Assembly (NCBI GenBank): GCA_964515555.1
Contig: CAZEVY010000016.1
Coordinates: 1-64,000 of the forward strand
Length of the DNA stretch: 64,000 nucleotides
From: CAZEVY01 sp964515555
GTDB taxonomy: Bacteria; Acidobacteriota; Terriglobia; Bryobacterales; Bryobacteraceae
Direction: 5' to 3'
This document shows positions 25,869-35,017 of the stretch, in pieces. Position 1 is the stretch's first letter, and each line of letters opens with the position of its first letter. A program made the position numbers and the translations under genes. Under the pieces are notes generated by a model that did no database searches, was not told the origin of the DNA, and worked only from the letters and a program-made list of their open reading frames with translations.

Positions 25869-26353
25869 GCGAGGCGCTTCTCCTCGGAGCGATAGAAGAG
25901 CAGGTAGGCGACGCCGACGGCCGCCGGAACCAGGCCGATCAGTCCCATGACCACAGGTGGCCCACTGCGCCGGGGATTCTCCGGCCGTACGCGTTCGACC
26001 TCAGCGATCTGCTGCTCGGTCGCGCCCATGTCCCGCAGGTTTTTCTGGCGCCAGAGCTTTTCGCGAAGGAGGTCCTCGGGGCGTGGATGCTCGGCCGTTG
26101 CCGCCGCCGAGAGGAACGCCAGCATGAGCACCGTCAACATTGCGCCGACCATCGTCCAGATCATGCCGCGCAACAGGTAGATGCGATGCGGTGCGAGCCG
26201 CGGCGGGGCCGGCGGGGGCGGCAGTCCCTTGTCGAGCGTCGCCATGCGCTCGCGATGCCGCAGCAGCTCCTTCTGGTGGCGCATCACCAGGAATGCGATC
26301 ACCAGGATCAGCACGAACGCCGCGGCGGCGGTCAACAGCACTTCGGGTAGCAA
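25838..26353 (-). CDS. Small membrane protein with three helices, divergent from the ECF sigma gene
   Basis: About 171 residues: a membrane helix near the start (LLTAAAAFVLILVIAFLVM), a charged linker with PPPPAPP, a second helix (LLRGMIWTMVGAMLTVLML), a charged stretch and a third helix (VVMGLIGLVPAAVGVAYLLF). TTG 26353 is chosen because AGGAGGAAG lies upstream (about 26364-26372 on this strand); a GTG or ATG further up would add an unlikely hydrophilic tail. It resembles small membrane proteins that accompany ECF sigma operons, but no function can be stated. Confidence 0.65.
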   Translation of the reverse strand: MLPEVLLTAAAAFVLILVIAFLVMRHQKELLRHRERMATLDKGLPPPPAPPRLAPHRIYLLRGMIWTMVGAMLTVLMLAFLSAAATAEHPRPEDLLREKLWRQKNLRDMGATEQQIAEVERVRPENPRRSGPPVVMGLIGLVPAAVGVAYLLFYRSEEKRLAQTSSADSGS

Positions 26354-26454
26354 GATCGATCTTCCTCCTACGCCCAATTGAGACTCGGCCGGCGGCCCGC
26401 GTGTTTCAGCCGCCAGTGAAACTTTCCGCACTGTCCACGTAGTCTAAAGGCAGG

Positions 26455-26985
26455 ATGGAGGAGTTGCGGCCGGCCGAGGAACGCATCAGCGCGCATCTCG
26501 CCGCGCGGCGCTACCGCGAGGCCTTCGAGGCCATCGTGGAGGCGTATGGCGACAAGGTGTTCCGCCTGTCGATTTCGATTCTCGGCGACCGCGCGGTCGC
26601 CGAGGAGGCCGCGCAGGAGTCGCTCTTGCGGGTGTGGCGCGGACTGGAGGGCTTCGGAGGGCGGTCGTCGGTGTCTACCTGGGTGTACGTTGTGACGCGC
26701 AACACCTGCTATTCGATCCGGCGGTCGATGCCGGAGGCGCCCGCACCGCTCGATGCGGCGCGCGTCGCGGGCGCGCCGCTCGAAACGCGGTCGCTCGACG
26801 CCGAGGCCCTGGTCGCGCAGCTGCCGGTGAAGCTGCGCGAGGTGGTGCGGCTGTTCTACATGGAGGACCGCTCGTACGAGGAGATGTCGCGCATGCTGGA
26901 TTTGCCGATGGGGACCGTGAAGACCTACCTGTATCGCGCGCGCAAGGCGCTGGTGCGGATGGCCGGGATTACCATAGGAGTGTAG
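26455..26985 (+). CDS. ECF-type RNA polymerase sigma factor
   Basis: A 176-residue sigma-70-family protein of RpoE type. Region 2 shows DKVFRLSISILGDRAVAEEAAQE and FGGRSSVSTWVYVVTRN; region 4 shows LREVVRLFYMEDRSYEEMS and GTVKTYLYRARKAL. It would direct RNA polymerase to a small regulon when released from its anti-sigma factor. The next gene starts immediately after its stop and encodes a small protein with a ZAS-like zinc motif, a standard sigma/anti-sigma layout. Confidence 0.95.
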   Translation: MEELRPAEERISAHLAARRYREAFEAIVEAYGDKVFRLSISILGDRAVAEEAAQESLLRVWRGLEGFGGRSSVSTWVYVVTRNTCYSIRRSMPEAPAPLDAARVAGAPLETRSLDAEALVAQLPVKLREVVRLFYMEDRSYEEMSRMLDLPMGTVKTYLYRARKALVRMAGITIGV

Positions 26986-27279
26986 ATGCGCTGCGAAGAC
27001 TGGCAGGATCGGATGGCCGCGGGCGAGGACGTTCGGATTCACGTCCTGACGTGCGCCGAGTGCCGGGCGTTCACCGATGCGATGGCCGAGATCGACGCCG
27101 AATTTGCCGCCGCCTACTCAGCGGTGGGGCTTCCGGCGAAGATTCGCGAGAGCGTGCTGCGCGGGGCGATGGTCGCGCCGCGGCGACCGTCGTTCGTGCC
27201 CGAGGTGCTCGATTTCGTCGGCTGGGCCGCGGTGGTTGGCTTCGGCGTGCTGCTGGCGCGGCAGGTGGTCGTGTGGTGA
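26986..27279 (+). CDS. Probable anti-sigma factor with HxxxCxxC motif and one membrane helix
   Basis: Ninety-seven residues. HVLTCAEC (about 19-26) matches the HxxxCxxC zinc motif of ZAS anti-sigma factors, with an additional early Cys (MRCEDW). A C-terminal hydrophobic helix (VLDFVGWAAVVGFGVLLA) would anchor it in the inner membrane with its zinc domain in the cytoplasm. It directly follows the sigma gene with no spacer, so translation is coupled. No periplasmic domain is present, so the signal must be sensed within the membrane, by a partner protein, or by zinc-thiol chemistry. Confidence 0.8.
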   Translation: MRCEDWQDRMAAGEDVRIHVLTCAECRAFTDAMAEIDAEFAAAYSAVGLPAKIRESVLRGAMVAPRRPSFVPEVLDFVGWAAVVGFGVLLARQVVVW

Positions 27280-27301
27280 TGTCCTTTGCCGGCGCGAACC
27301 A

Positions 27302-27720
27302 TCAGTCCGGTATCAGGAGCGGAATCGCTTTGTTGCCGTGCCGGCGGTAGATTCGAAAGTCGGAATCGAGGGTGAACACGGTTGCACCCGTATGGATTTC
27401 CGACAGGCGGACCAGGCAGGCGTCGGCCAGCGACATCGGCCGGCTACGATAGCGGTGCATAAGCGCGCGCAAGTCGGCCTGCTCCTTCTCGACGGCGATC
27501 GCGACCCGAATCACTCCCCGTTCCAATAAAGCGAAGAGAGGATCGGCGTCCCGGCCTTCGCGCCTCAGCAGGAAGGCCGCCTCGGCGAGCACCGCTCACA
27601 GGTCAGCAGTGGCGGCCGTAGGTGTCTCCATCGCTCGACAGTCCAGGCGTGGTGCGTCAGATTAGATGCGAGAAAGCTGATGAGCGGCCCGGTGTCCAGT
27701 AAATAAGCGGGCGCGCTCAC
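27302..27720 (-). pseudogene. PIN-domain toxin (VapC-like) with a one-base frameshift
   Basis: The N-terminal part (GTG 27720: SAPAYLLDTGPLISFL..., first catalytic Asp) and the C-terminal part (VLAEAAFLLRR..., SLADACLVRLSE and TLDSDF, ending 27302) lie in two frames. They join cleanly if one G is added near 27590 (GAG-GCG-GTG instead of GAGCGGTG). Together they give a normal PIN ribonuclease of about 139 residues. GTGA overlaps the antitoxin stop. Either the toxin is inactivated or the assembly lost one G of a G pair. Confidence 0.8.
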
Positions 27721-27959
27721 TGACCGAACTTGGCCAGGTACTTGGGATTGGTCGCCAGATCCGCGGGCAGCCCCCTCACGCTTCCGGCCAGATCGCGCGC
27801 CAGCGTGTAACAAGACGGCCCGCCCGCCGGCGGCTGTTCTCGCAGGGCTGTTTCCAGACTGGCCCGAACTACCGATGACTTGGAAACCCGCCTGGCTTTG
27901 GCGGCACCGTCGAGCCGATCCAGGAGTTCCTCGGGGAGCCTTAAAGAGATCGTCTGCAT
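27717..27959 (-). CDS. Ribbon-helix-helix antitoxin of the frameshifted PIN toxin
   Basis: Eighty residues. The N-terminus (MQTISLRLPEELLDRLD) and the helix KARRVSKSSVVRASLE form a MetJ/Arc-type ribbon-helix-helix DNA-binding domain; the C-terminus (about 50-80) is the expected toxin-binding tail. Its stop overlaps the toxin start, as in VapBC operons. It should repress its own promoter. If the toxin is truly broken, this gene is a relic or a solitary repressor. Confidence 0.85.
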   Translation of the reverse strand: MQTISLRLPEELLDRLDGAAKARRVSKSSVVRASLETALREQPPAGGPSCYTLARDLAGSVRGLPADLATNPKYLAKFGQ

Positions 27960-28007
27960 CTACCTCAGAGTAATACGCAGCGATCCGGCGTGCAATACAC
28001 GCGCCTG

Positions 28008-29426
28008 CTAAGCCACCGCGCTCAGACCGGGCTTCGCGAGCTGACCGGTCGCCAACCAGCCGTTGCGCACGTCGAAGATTCCAGGGAATCGCGCCTCCCA
28101 GCCCTTGTTCGCCGCCGGGACGTACTGCCGCGAATTCGCCTCGATGGCCGCGACTCCCGGCACGTGCGCGGCCAGACCCGCCGAATGAATCAGCGACGCG
28201 CCCGGACACGTCAGGTCCTGCACGCACAGGAACATCTGGTACTTCTGCGCCGCGGCGCCCATGAGCAGCGCCTGCGCCTGACCCTTGCAGGCCTTGAGCG
28301 CCGTCCCCGAGTAGCCCATCTCGCGCGCCAGTTGCAGGCTCTCGAGCTCCGTCAGTGACTCGTCGATCACCACCGGCAGCAGCTTAGCGACCTCGTGCAT
28401 GACGTTGGCGCGATTCGCCTTGAGGTCGCGCGCAGTGGGCTGCTCGACATACTGAATGCGCGCGAACGCCGCCGGCGCCTTCTCCTTGATCTGACGGAGA
28501 AAATCGAGCAGGTAGCCGACGTTGGGCGCGCGTTCGTTGAAGTCGGTGGAGTAGACCCACTGCTTCACGCCGCGCCTGGCCTGCGTTTCGACGGTGGCGC
28601 GCTCGACGGCGAGCACACGCTCGACGTCCCACTTGAGGTCCTCGCCGTTCAGCTTGATCTTGATGTTCGTCAGGCCGCTGTAGCGGATCCACTCGGGCAG
28701 CGTCTCGGGAAGCCCGTCGTTGATGCGCTGCCGGATGTCGGAGTCGACGATGGGGTCGACGGCGCCCACCAGGTGATAGAGCGGCAGGCGCGGCTTGGGC
28801 TTCTTCAGGATGTAGCGGTCCAGCGATTCGCCGGCGAACTCCTTGCCGAGGTAATGCGAGAGGTCGTGGGTCATCAGGTCGGGACCGCAGCATTGGTAGG
28901 CGCTGCGCCCGTGCAGTTTTCCGAAGGCGTCGTGGATGGCCGCGTCGAAGGGGCTGGCCGCCGTCAGCGTGCACAGCTTGGGGATCCTCTCGGCGAGCTT
29001 GAGAGACGCGTCGACCTCGGCGGCCGCCTTGAGATAGAGCGGCTCGAGCGCGTGGTTAACGTCGATGGGATGGCCGTACTCCTGGTAGGCGCCCGTGATC
29101 TTGTCGATGCGCTCGGCGAGCGCCTTCATGGCGGCCAGCGTCTGGTCGTAGGTCAGCACGCGCGAGGGGAACGACCACACGTTGCCGAGCGGCATTGACC
29201 CGAAGCCCTTCGCCGTTTTCCCCGAGGCCGTCGCCACCACGCAATCGACGTTCAGCAGAGTGACGCGGTCGACCACTGTGCCGCCGAACTTGATCGGCGT
29301 GCGGTAGAGGAAGTCCTCGTAGCTGTGGCGGATCTCGCGGATGCGGATGTCGGTGGGCTTGCGCGCGGCCCGCAGGACGGCGGGGGCGAGAGCGGCGGCG
29401 CCGAGGAACGAGCGACGTGTGAGCAT
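28008..29426 (-). CDS. Tat-exported enolase-superfamily enzyme (mandelate racemase/muconate lactonizing-like)
   Basis: A 472-residue protein. MLTRRSFLGAAALAPAVL is a Tat-type signal. The C-terminal TIM barrel has KIKLNG (a possible Kx K catalytic pair), metal ligands in STDFNE, YVEQP and VIDESLTE, in the order Asp-Glu-Asp/Glu seen in the superfamily. The N-terminal capping domain covers about 25-150. It abstracts an alpha proton from a carboxylate substrate, here in the periplasm; the true substrate is unknown. It is divergent from the amidohydrolase at 29465 with only 38 bp between starts, suggesting joint control. Confidence 0.82.
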   Translation of the reverse strand: MLTRRSFLGAAALAPAVLRAARKPTDIRIREIRHSYEDFLYRTPIKFGGTVVDRVTLLNVDCVVATASGKTAKGFGSMPLGNVWSFPSRVLTYDQTLAAMKALAERIDKITGAYQEYGHPIDVNHALEPLYLKAAAEVDASLKLAERIPKLCTLTAASPFDAAIHDAFGKLHGRSAYQCCGPDLMTHDLSHYLGKEFAGESLDRYILKKPKPRLPLYHLVGAVDPIVDSDIRQRINDGLPETLPEWIRYSGLTNIKIKLNGEDLKWDVERVLAVERATVETQARRGVKQWVYSTDFNERAPNVGYLLDFLRQIKEKAPAAFARIQYVEQPTARDLKANRANVMHEVAKLLPVVIDESLTELESLQLAREMGYSGTALKACKGQAQALLMGAAAQKYQMFLCVQDLTCPGASLIHSAGLAAHVPGVAAIEANSRQYVPAANKGWEARFPGIFDVRNGWLATGQLAKPGLSAVA

Positions 29427-29435
29427 GCTGAGGTC

Positions 29436-29441
29436 ATTCTA
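29436..29441 (-). promoter_or_regulatory. -10-like TAGAAT, 9 nt before ATG 29426
   Basis: Minus-strand hexamer within the 38-bp divergent spacer; 9 bp from the opposing TATGAT. Confidence 0.45.
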
Positions 29442-29450
29442 GCTTGGCGA

Positions 29451-29456
29451 TATGAT
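29451..29456 (+). promoter_or_regulatory. -10-like TATGAT, 8 nt before ATG 29465
   Basis: Plus-strand hexamer in the same 38-bp spacer. Any -35 would have to lie inside the opposing gene's start region. Confidence 0.5.
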
Positions 29457-29464
29457 GACTGGTC

Positions 29465-30664
<1,200 letters not shown>

Positions 30665-30715
30665 GCGCACAGCGCGGCGCGGCGCGTGATCGTGCGGCCT
30701 CGCTCTCTTTTTTCC

Positions 30716-30743
30716 TTGCCTTCGCGACAAAAAGCGATATTCT
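30716..30743 (+). promoter_or_regulatory. Sigma-70-like promoter of the histone-like gene
   Basis: TTGCCT (30716-30721) and TATTCT (30738-30743) with a 16-bp spacer, in an AT-rich stretch that contrasts with the surrounding DNA. The ATG lies 48 nt downstream of the -10, with a strong ribosome site, so this gene has a normal leader unlike many of its neighbours. Confidence 0.5.
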
Positions 30744-30791
30744 ATCTTGTGTACCGAGCGCCCCGAAGTGGATTTACAGGAGGCCGCGGGA

Positions 30792-31250
30792 ATGTTTGAT
30801 CGCCGTCTTGCTCCTCACGATGACGACGACGACTTCGCGTTCGACGAGGAACACATCGAGATGGAATCGGACATCAGCGAGTACGACTCAGGAGAAGAGG
30901 ACGAAGACGATATGGACGAGCTCGAAAGCACATCGATGCCAGCGCCCGTAGCCGAACCTGCGGCCGCCCCTGTCGCGGCGCCGGCGGCCCCGCCCGCCGC
31001 CCCGGCTCCCAAGAAACCGGCCAAAATGGCCGCCAAAAAGGCAGCCCCGAAGCCGAAGGCCAAGAAGGCCGCCGCGAAGCCGAAGGCCAAGAAGGCCGCG
31101 AAGAAAGCCGCCAAGAAAGCCCCCGCGAAGAAGGCTGCCAAGAAAGCCCCCGCGAAAAAGGCCGCAAAAAAGAAGGCCCCCGCGAAGAAGGCTGCCAAGA
31201 AGGCCGCCAAAAAGGGCAAAGCGAAAAAGGCAGGCAAGAAGAAGAGGTAG
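30792..31250 (+). CDS. Histone-H1-like Lys/Ala-rich protein with acidic N-terminus
   Basis: A 152-residue protein with two opposite halves. Residues ~9-45 are strongly acidic (DDDDDFAFDEEH, EYDSGEEDEDDMDE); a Pro/Ala hinge (about 50-80) follows; residues ~80-152 are repeats of KKAA, PKAKK and APAKKA. The tail resembles eukaryotic H1 and bacterial H1-like or HU-extension tails that bind DNA. The acidic head could shield the tail or bind other basic proteins. ATG 30792 is fixed by AGGAGG (30778-30783), 8 nt upstream. Probably a nucleoid protein. Repeats of this sort vary in length between strains. Confidence 0.85.
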   Translation: MFDRRLAPHDDDDDFAFDEEHIEMESDISEYDSGEEDEDDMDELESTSMPAPVAEPAAAPVAAPAAPPAAPAPKKPAKMAAKKAAPKPKAKKAAAKPKAKKAAKKAAKKAPAKKAAKKAPAKKAAKKKAPAKKAAKKAAKKGKAKKAGKKKR

Positions 31251-31304
31251 GACCGGTCCCATCACGGCGGCGGACGGGCTTGCGCGGCACGCCGCCCGCT
31301 CGTC

Positions 31305-31508
31305 TCAGGCTTTTCCCACCGCCTGGCGGCACTTTTCGTATAGCTGGAGAAGCGCCTCGACTTGCTCTTCGGGCGACTTCAAGGGCTTGCCGGCGAAGCC
31401 CGCTGTGGACGTCTTGCCGAAACTGGTCGTCAGGGCGATGAATTTCATCAATTCCAGGGCCGTTTCTTCCTTGCTTCGGGGCGAGTTGGGGGGCTGTTCG
31501 ATGTCCAT
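31305..31508 (-). CDS. Small hypothetical protein (67 residues)
   Basis: A soluble helical protein with a Pro/Ser/Lys-rich N-terminus and a C-terminal amphipathic helix (SPEEQVEALLQLYEKCRQAV). No family recognised. It is divergent from the HipA-like kinase gene with 48 bp between starts. Codon use is consistent with coding, and no other frame here is plausible. Confidence 0.6.
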   Translation of the reverse strand: MDIEQPPNSPRSKEETALELMKFIALTTSFGKTSTAGFAGKPLKSPEEQVEALLQLYEKCRQAVGKA

Positions 31509-31556
31509 GGCGTGCGCGATCAGATTCTCAGTCTACCCTATCGCGGGCGGCGACTC

Positions 31557-32396
31557 ATGCCTTTGCGGGCGCGGCGGCTGATCCGCAAGATGCGCGGCGG
31601 CGCGCAGGCGCACCTGCTCGAAGCCGAGGACGGCTGCCACTACGTCGTCAAGTTCCGTAACAACCCTCAGCACCGGCGCATCCTGGTCAACGAGTGGATC
31701 GCCTCGACGTTCCTTCAGTTCCTGCGAGTGTCGGCGCCGCCGCCGGCCTTCATCGAGCTTTCCGGGGAGTTCCTGAGCGAGAATCCGGACGTCTATATCG
31801 AGACCGGCCGCCAACGCGAGCCGGTCCCGCCCGGGTGGCACTTCGGCTCCCGCTTCCCGGGCGACCCAGCGCGGCTGGCGGTCTACGACTACGTCCCCGA
31901 CGTCATCCTCGACACCGTCGTCAACCTGCGCGAATTCCTGGGCGTCCTGGTCTTCGACAAGTGGATGGGGAACGCCGACTCCCGGCAGGCCGTCTTCTTC
32001 CGGGCCAGCGTCGAGCGCTGGCCGGCCGCCACCGCCGCCGGGAGCGCCCGGGGCCAGGGTTTCGTCGCCTGGATGATCGACCATGGCTACGTTTTCTCCG
32101 GCCCTCAGTGGCGCTTCGATGACGGTCCGCTCCACGGTCTTTACATCCGCCCGCGCGTGTACGCCGAAGTTCGCGGCCTGGACGACCTTCAGCCGTGGCT
32201 CGACCGGGTCCGCCACTTCCCCGAAGAGGTCGTCGACCAGGCCCTTCGCCAGCTTCCGCCGCAGTGGCTCAATGGCGACCTGGACCCGCTCGAAGAGCTC
32301 CTGGAACGGCTCATGCAGCGCCGCCGCCGTCTCGCCGACCTCATCGACGATTGCGCCCGCGGCCGCGCTAAGGACGCCTTCCCAAAGTGGCGTTGA
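31557..32396 (+). CDS. HipA-like kinase-fold protein
   Basis: A 279-residue protein. An N-terminal lobe has YVVKFRNNPQHRRILVNEWIA, where Lys and Glu correspond to the ATP-binding pair. VLVFDKWMGNADSRQAVF carries the catalytic Asp and Asn of the HipA/PI3K-like active site, and WMIDHGYVF the metal-binding Asp. It matches the short HipA_2 type rather than full HipA, and no HipB-type repressor is adjacent, so it is not an obvious persistence toxin. ATG 31557 follows GGGCGG. Its end overlaps the convergent ThiO-like gene by 29 bp. Phosphorylation target unknown. Confidence 0.78.
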   Translation: MPLRARRLIRKMRGGAQAHLLEAEDGCHYVVKFRNNPQHRRILVNEWIASTFLQFLRVSAPPPAFIELSGEFLSENPDVYIETGRQREPVPPGWHFGSRFPGDPARLAVYDYVPDVILDTVVNLREFLGVLVFDKWMGNADSRQAVFFRASVERWPAATAAGSARGQGFVAWMIDHGYVFSGPQWRFDDGPLHGLYIRPRVYAEVRGLDDLQPWLDRVRHFPEEVVDQALRQLPPQWLNGDLDPLEELLERLMQRRRRLADLIDDCARGRAKDAFPKWR

Positions 32397-33432
32397 TCCC
32401 GTCCGCCACCTCGCGCGCGGTGGCCGGGGCCAGCAGGATTCCGTTCCGGTAGTGACCGTAGGCGAGCCAGACGGGCCGATCGTCCAGCCGCGCAACGACC
32501 GGCGCCGGCAGCGCGGTCGCCGGGCGCAGCCCGGACCAGCGGTCGACCGGCTCGCCCGTGAGCAGGCCGGGGACCAGCCGCCGCGCGCGCGCGACGATGT
32601 CGCCGACCGCCGCGGCGTTCAGCGTGCGGTCGAAGCCGATGCGCTCCTCGTTACTGCCGGCGATCACCGTGCCGCGGTTGCGCTGGAACACGTAGGTGTG
32701 CGCGTGGCGCAATAGCGGGTCCAGCGTTCCGGGCACGGCGTCGAAGGCCGCCAGGTGACCCTTCACCGGAATCGACGCGACGAGGCCGCCCGGCTCGCCG
32801 ATCATGCCCGACCAGGCGCCGCAGGCGATTACGGCGGCGTCGGCCGGCCGGTCCCCGGCGGGCGTCACCACGCGAACGCCAGAGCCCTCGGGATCGACGC
32901 GCAGGACGCGGCAGTGTTCCTCGATTCGGACTCCGGCGGCCAGGCATGCAGCGCGAAGCGCCCGCACGAGATCGCGCGGGTCGACCTGGGCTTCGCCTTC
33001 GATGTGAAGACCCCCGGGGAAGGCGGTGCGATCGAGCGGCGGCGCGAGGCGCGCCAGATCGGCTCGGTCGGCGAGGCGCGCCATGACTCCGAATCCGGCG
33101 AGCGCCGGCCGGCAGGCGCGGAGCTCCTCGATTTCGGCGTCGTTGCCGGCCAGTTCGAGGCCGCCAGTGACGCGGTAGTCGATCGCGACTCCGGTGGCCG
33201 CGGAAAGCTCCTCGACGAAGGCGCCGTACGTGGCCAGGCTCTCGACGAAGCGCGCGCCCCACGGCGATCGCGCGCACTCGACGCCCGCGCAAAGCATCCC
33301 GGCGCCCGCCCAGGAGGCCTCGCCGCCCATGACGCCGGCGTCGAGCAGCGCGACCCTGAGTCCGCTCTGCGCCAGCCGCCAGGCGATTGTCGAGCCGATG
33401 ACGCCCGCTCCGGCGACGATCGCGTCGTGCAC
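32368..33432 (-). CDS. thiO: FAD-dependent glycine oxidase / ThiO-like amine oxidase
   Basis: About 354 residues of the DAO family. AIVAGAGVIGSTIAWRLA is the FAD Rossmann motif; GGEASWAGAGML is the following flavin contact typical of ThiO; GHYRNGILLAP near the C-terminus is the ThiO signature. It oxidises glycine (or a related amine) to the imine used for thiazole synthesis in thiamine biosynthesis; no other thi genes are nearby, so a different amino acid is possible. The GTG start at 33432 has TATAAC 7 nt upstream and lies 49 bp from a divergent PLP enzyme. Confidence 0.87.
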   Translation of the reverse strand: MHDAIVAGAGVIGSTIAWRLAQSGLRVALLDAGVMGGEASWAGAGMLCAGVECARSPWGARFVESLATYGAFVEELSAATGVAIDYRVTGGLELAGNDAEIEELRACRPALAGFGVMARLADRADLARLAPPLDRTAFPGGLHIEGEAQVDPRDLVRALRAACLAAGVRIEEHCRVLRVDPEGSGVRVVTPAGDRPADAAVIACGAWSGMIGEPGGLVASIPVKGHLAAFDAVPGTLDPLLRHAHTYVFQRNRGTVIAGSNEERIGFDRTLNAAAVGDIVARARRLVPGLLTGEPVDRWSGLRPATALPAPVVARLDDRPVWLAYGHYRNGILLAPATAREVADGINATLGRRP

Positions 33433-33439
33433 TCTCTCA

Positions 33440-33445
33440 GTTATA
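33440..33445 (-). promoter_or_regulatory. -10-like TATAAC, 7 nt before GTG 33432
   Basis: Minus-strand hexamer in the 49-bp divergent spacer, no clear -35, placed for leaderless transcription. Confidence 0.45.
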
Positions 33446-33466
33446 GCGCCGGGCGCCGGGGCCGGG

Positions 33467-33472
33467 TAGCAT
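33467..33472 (+). promoter_or_regulatory. -10-like TAGCAT, 9 nt before ATG 33482
   Basis: Plus-strand hexamer in the same spacer; no ribosome-binding site stands between it and the ATG. Confidence 0.35.
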
Positions 33473-33481
33473 AGACAGAGA

Positions 33482-34336
33482 ATGCATCGAACCCTGTTGT
33501 GGAACGGCGAGCTGCGCGACGCCTCCGAACGCTTCCTGACACCCGGCCAGGTCGGCCTGCTGAACGGCTGGGGCGTATTCTCGACCATCCGGGTCTTCGA
33601 CGGCGTGCTGTTCGCCTTCGAGCGCCACTGGGCGCGCATGAAGCGCGACGCCGAGCGCCTGGATGTTCCCTTCCCCGCCGATTCCGCCGCCCTCGAGGAG
33701 CAGCTGCTCCAGTTGGTCGCCGCCAACCAGGCGGCCAACGCGACGCTGCGCGTGGTGGTGGTCCGCAATCGCGGCGGCATGTGGGAAGGCCCCGGGCTGC
33801 CGCGCGACTACGACCTGATCGCCTTCACCACGGATCTCCAGCCGTGGGGCGAGAGCGTCGCCCTCGGCGTCCAGCCTCAGGCGCGGCACGCCGCCTGCCC
33901 GCTGGCCGGGACGAAGATGCTGTCGTGGTCGTTCAACCTGCTGTGGCTCGAACAGGCGCGGCGGCGCGGGTTCGACGAGGTGATCCTGCTCAACGAGCGC
34001 GACGAGGTGTCCGAGTGCACGTCGGCGAACATCTTCGCGGCGCACGACGGCGAAGTCTGGACGCCGCCGCTTTCGTCGGGGTGCCTGCCGGGAATCACGC
34101 GCGAGATTCTGCTGGGCGAGGTGCGCGGCGAGGGAGTCCGGCTGGTGGAGCGCGCGCTTACTTTGGCCGACCTGGAATCGGCGGGCGAGGTGTTCATCAC
34201 GTCAACCACGCGCGAGCTTCTGCCGGTCCGCGAGATCGAGGGGAAGGCGTTGGGCCGCGATTCGAGGGCGCGCCTGGCGCTCCAGCGGGCGTTTTCCCGC
34301 TACGTCGACGATTACGTCCGGAAGGCAGTGGCGTAG
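33482..34336 (+). CDS. PLP-dependent aminotransferase class IV
   Basis: A 284-residue fold-type IV enzyme. The PLP lysine is in GTKMLSW (about residue 141-147); RGFDEVILLNERDEVSECTSANIF is the conserved phosphate- and substrate-contact region, and SGCLPGITR follows. The family includes branched-chain aminotransferase, D-amino-acid aminotransferase and aminodeoxychorismate lyase; the short length and divergent sequence do not settle which. It is divergent from an amino-acid oxidase, so linked amino-acid metabolism is plausible. Confidence 0.87.
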   Translation: MHRTLLWNGELRDASERFLTPGQVGLLNGWGVFSTIRVFDGVLFAFERHWARMKRDAERLDVPFPADSAALEEQLLQLVAANQAANATLRVVVVRNRGGMWEGPGLPRDYDLIAFTTDLQPWGESVALGVQPQARHAACPLAGTKMLSWSFNLLWLEQARRRGFDEVILLNERDEVSECTSANIFAAHDGEVWTPPLSSGCLPGITREILLGEVRGEGVRLVERALTLADLESAGEVFITSTTRELLPVREIEGKALGRDSRARLALQRAFSRYVDDYVRKAVA

Positions 34337-34353
34337 GCGGCGGAAGGCGCGGG

Positions 34354-34737
34354 TTAGACCGCCCGCACCCGGTCGATCCCCGCGCGGCGGGCGCGCTTTA
34401 CCAGCCTCTCGTCGAACGTCCGGAAGTCGCCGGGAGACGCGGCGATGTGAAGCGCGTCGGCGAAGTCGATGCCGCTGGAGCGCCACAGCATCGCGCGCGC
34501 GAGCCGGTCCGAATCCTCCATGTGGAGGTTCGGCAGGCCCGCCAGCTTCGTCAGCGCCTCGATGATGGAATCCTCGTCGAACCCGTAGGCGCTGCGCAGG
34601 ACCCAGACCAACTCCAAGAGCACCGTCGTAGCGACGAAGACGTCCTCCGAGTCGAGAAGCGCCCGTGCTCTTGCGGTCTGTGCGCGGTCGTCACTCGTCA
34701 GAAACCGGACGAGGACGTTAGTATCGACCGCGACCAA
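34354..34737 (-). CDS. PIN-domain toxin (VapC-like)
   Basis: A 127-residue PIN ribonuclease. Acidic residues are in place: MVAVDTNVLVRFL (Asp5), VLLELVWVL (Glu), GIDFADALH (Asp pair) and a C-terminal TFDERL. All four quartet positions are present, so the toxin should be active on RNA. It overlaps the 3' end of the AbrB-type antitoxin by 20 bp, and is convergent with the aminotransferase. Confidence 0.92.
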   Translation of the reverse strand: MVAVDTNVLVRFLTSDDRAQTARARALLDSEDVFVATTVLLELVWVLRSAYGFDEDSIIEALTKLAGLPNLHMEDSDRLARAMLWRSSGIDFADALHIAASPGDFRTFDERLVKRARRAGIDRVRAV

Positions 34738-34984
34738 GTCGTCTCCGGACCTCGCGTCCGATGGCGGCGTCCATCCCGCGCACCGATTTAGGGCGGCCCT
34801 TGTACTTCAGCAAGCCGGCCACGTCCTCGATCCGGGTGGGGGGGAAATGGTCGAGCGGCGTCAGCAAGACTCCGCCGCCGGTTTCCTCGAGCGCAAACCT
34901 GGCGCCGGGACGCCATCCGCGCGCCTCACGAAGGGACTTCGGGAGGATTACCTGGCCTTTGGTGGACAGAGTCGTCGTCGTCAC
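34718..34984 (-). CDS. AbrB/SpoVT-type antitoxin
   Basis: An 88-residue protein. TTTLSTKGQVILPKSLREARGWRPGARF is a classic swapped-hairpin AbrB DNA-binding domain; the C-terminal basic tail (about 60-88) should bind the PIN toxin. It precedes and overlaps the toxin gene, and would autoregulate the operon. Confidence 0.93.
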   Translation of the reverse strand: MTTTTLSTKGQVILPKSLREARGWRPGARFALEETGGGVLLTPLDHFPPTRIEDVAGLLKYKGRPKSVRGMDAAIGREVRRRLGRGRY

Positions 34985-35017
34985 GGTAAGACGCCCGTAA
35001 GATCAGTGTAGCAACAA

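Noticed and set aside
30815..31332. Minus-strand Ala/Phe-rich frames opposite the histone-like gene
   Set aside because: They mirror the Lys-codon repeats of the plus-strand gene, which has promoter and ribosome site.
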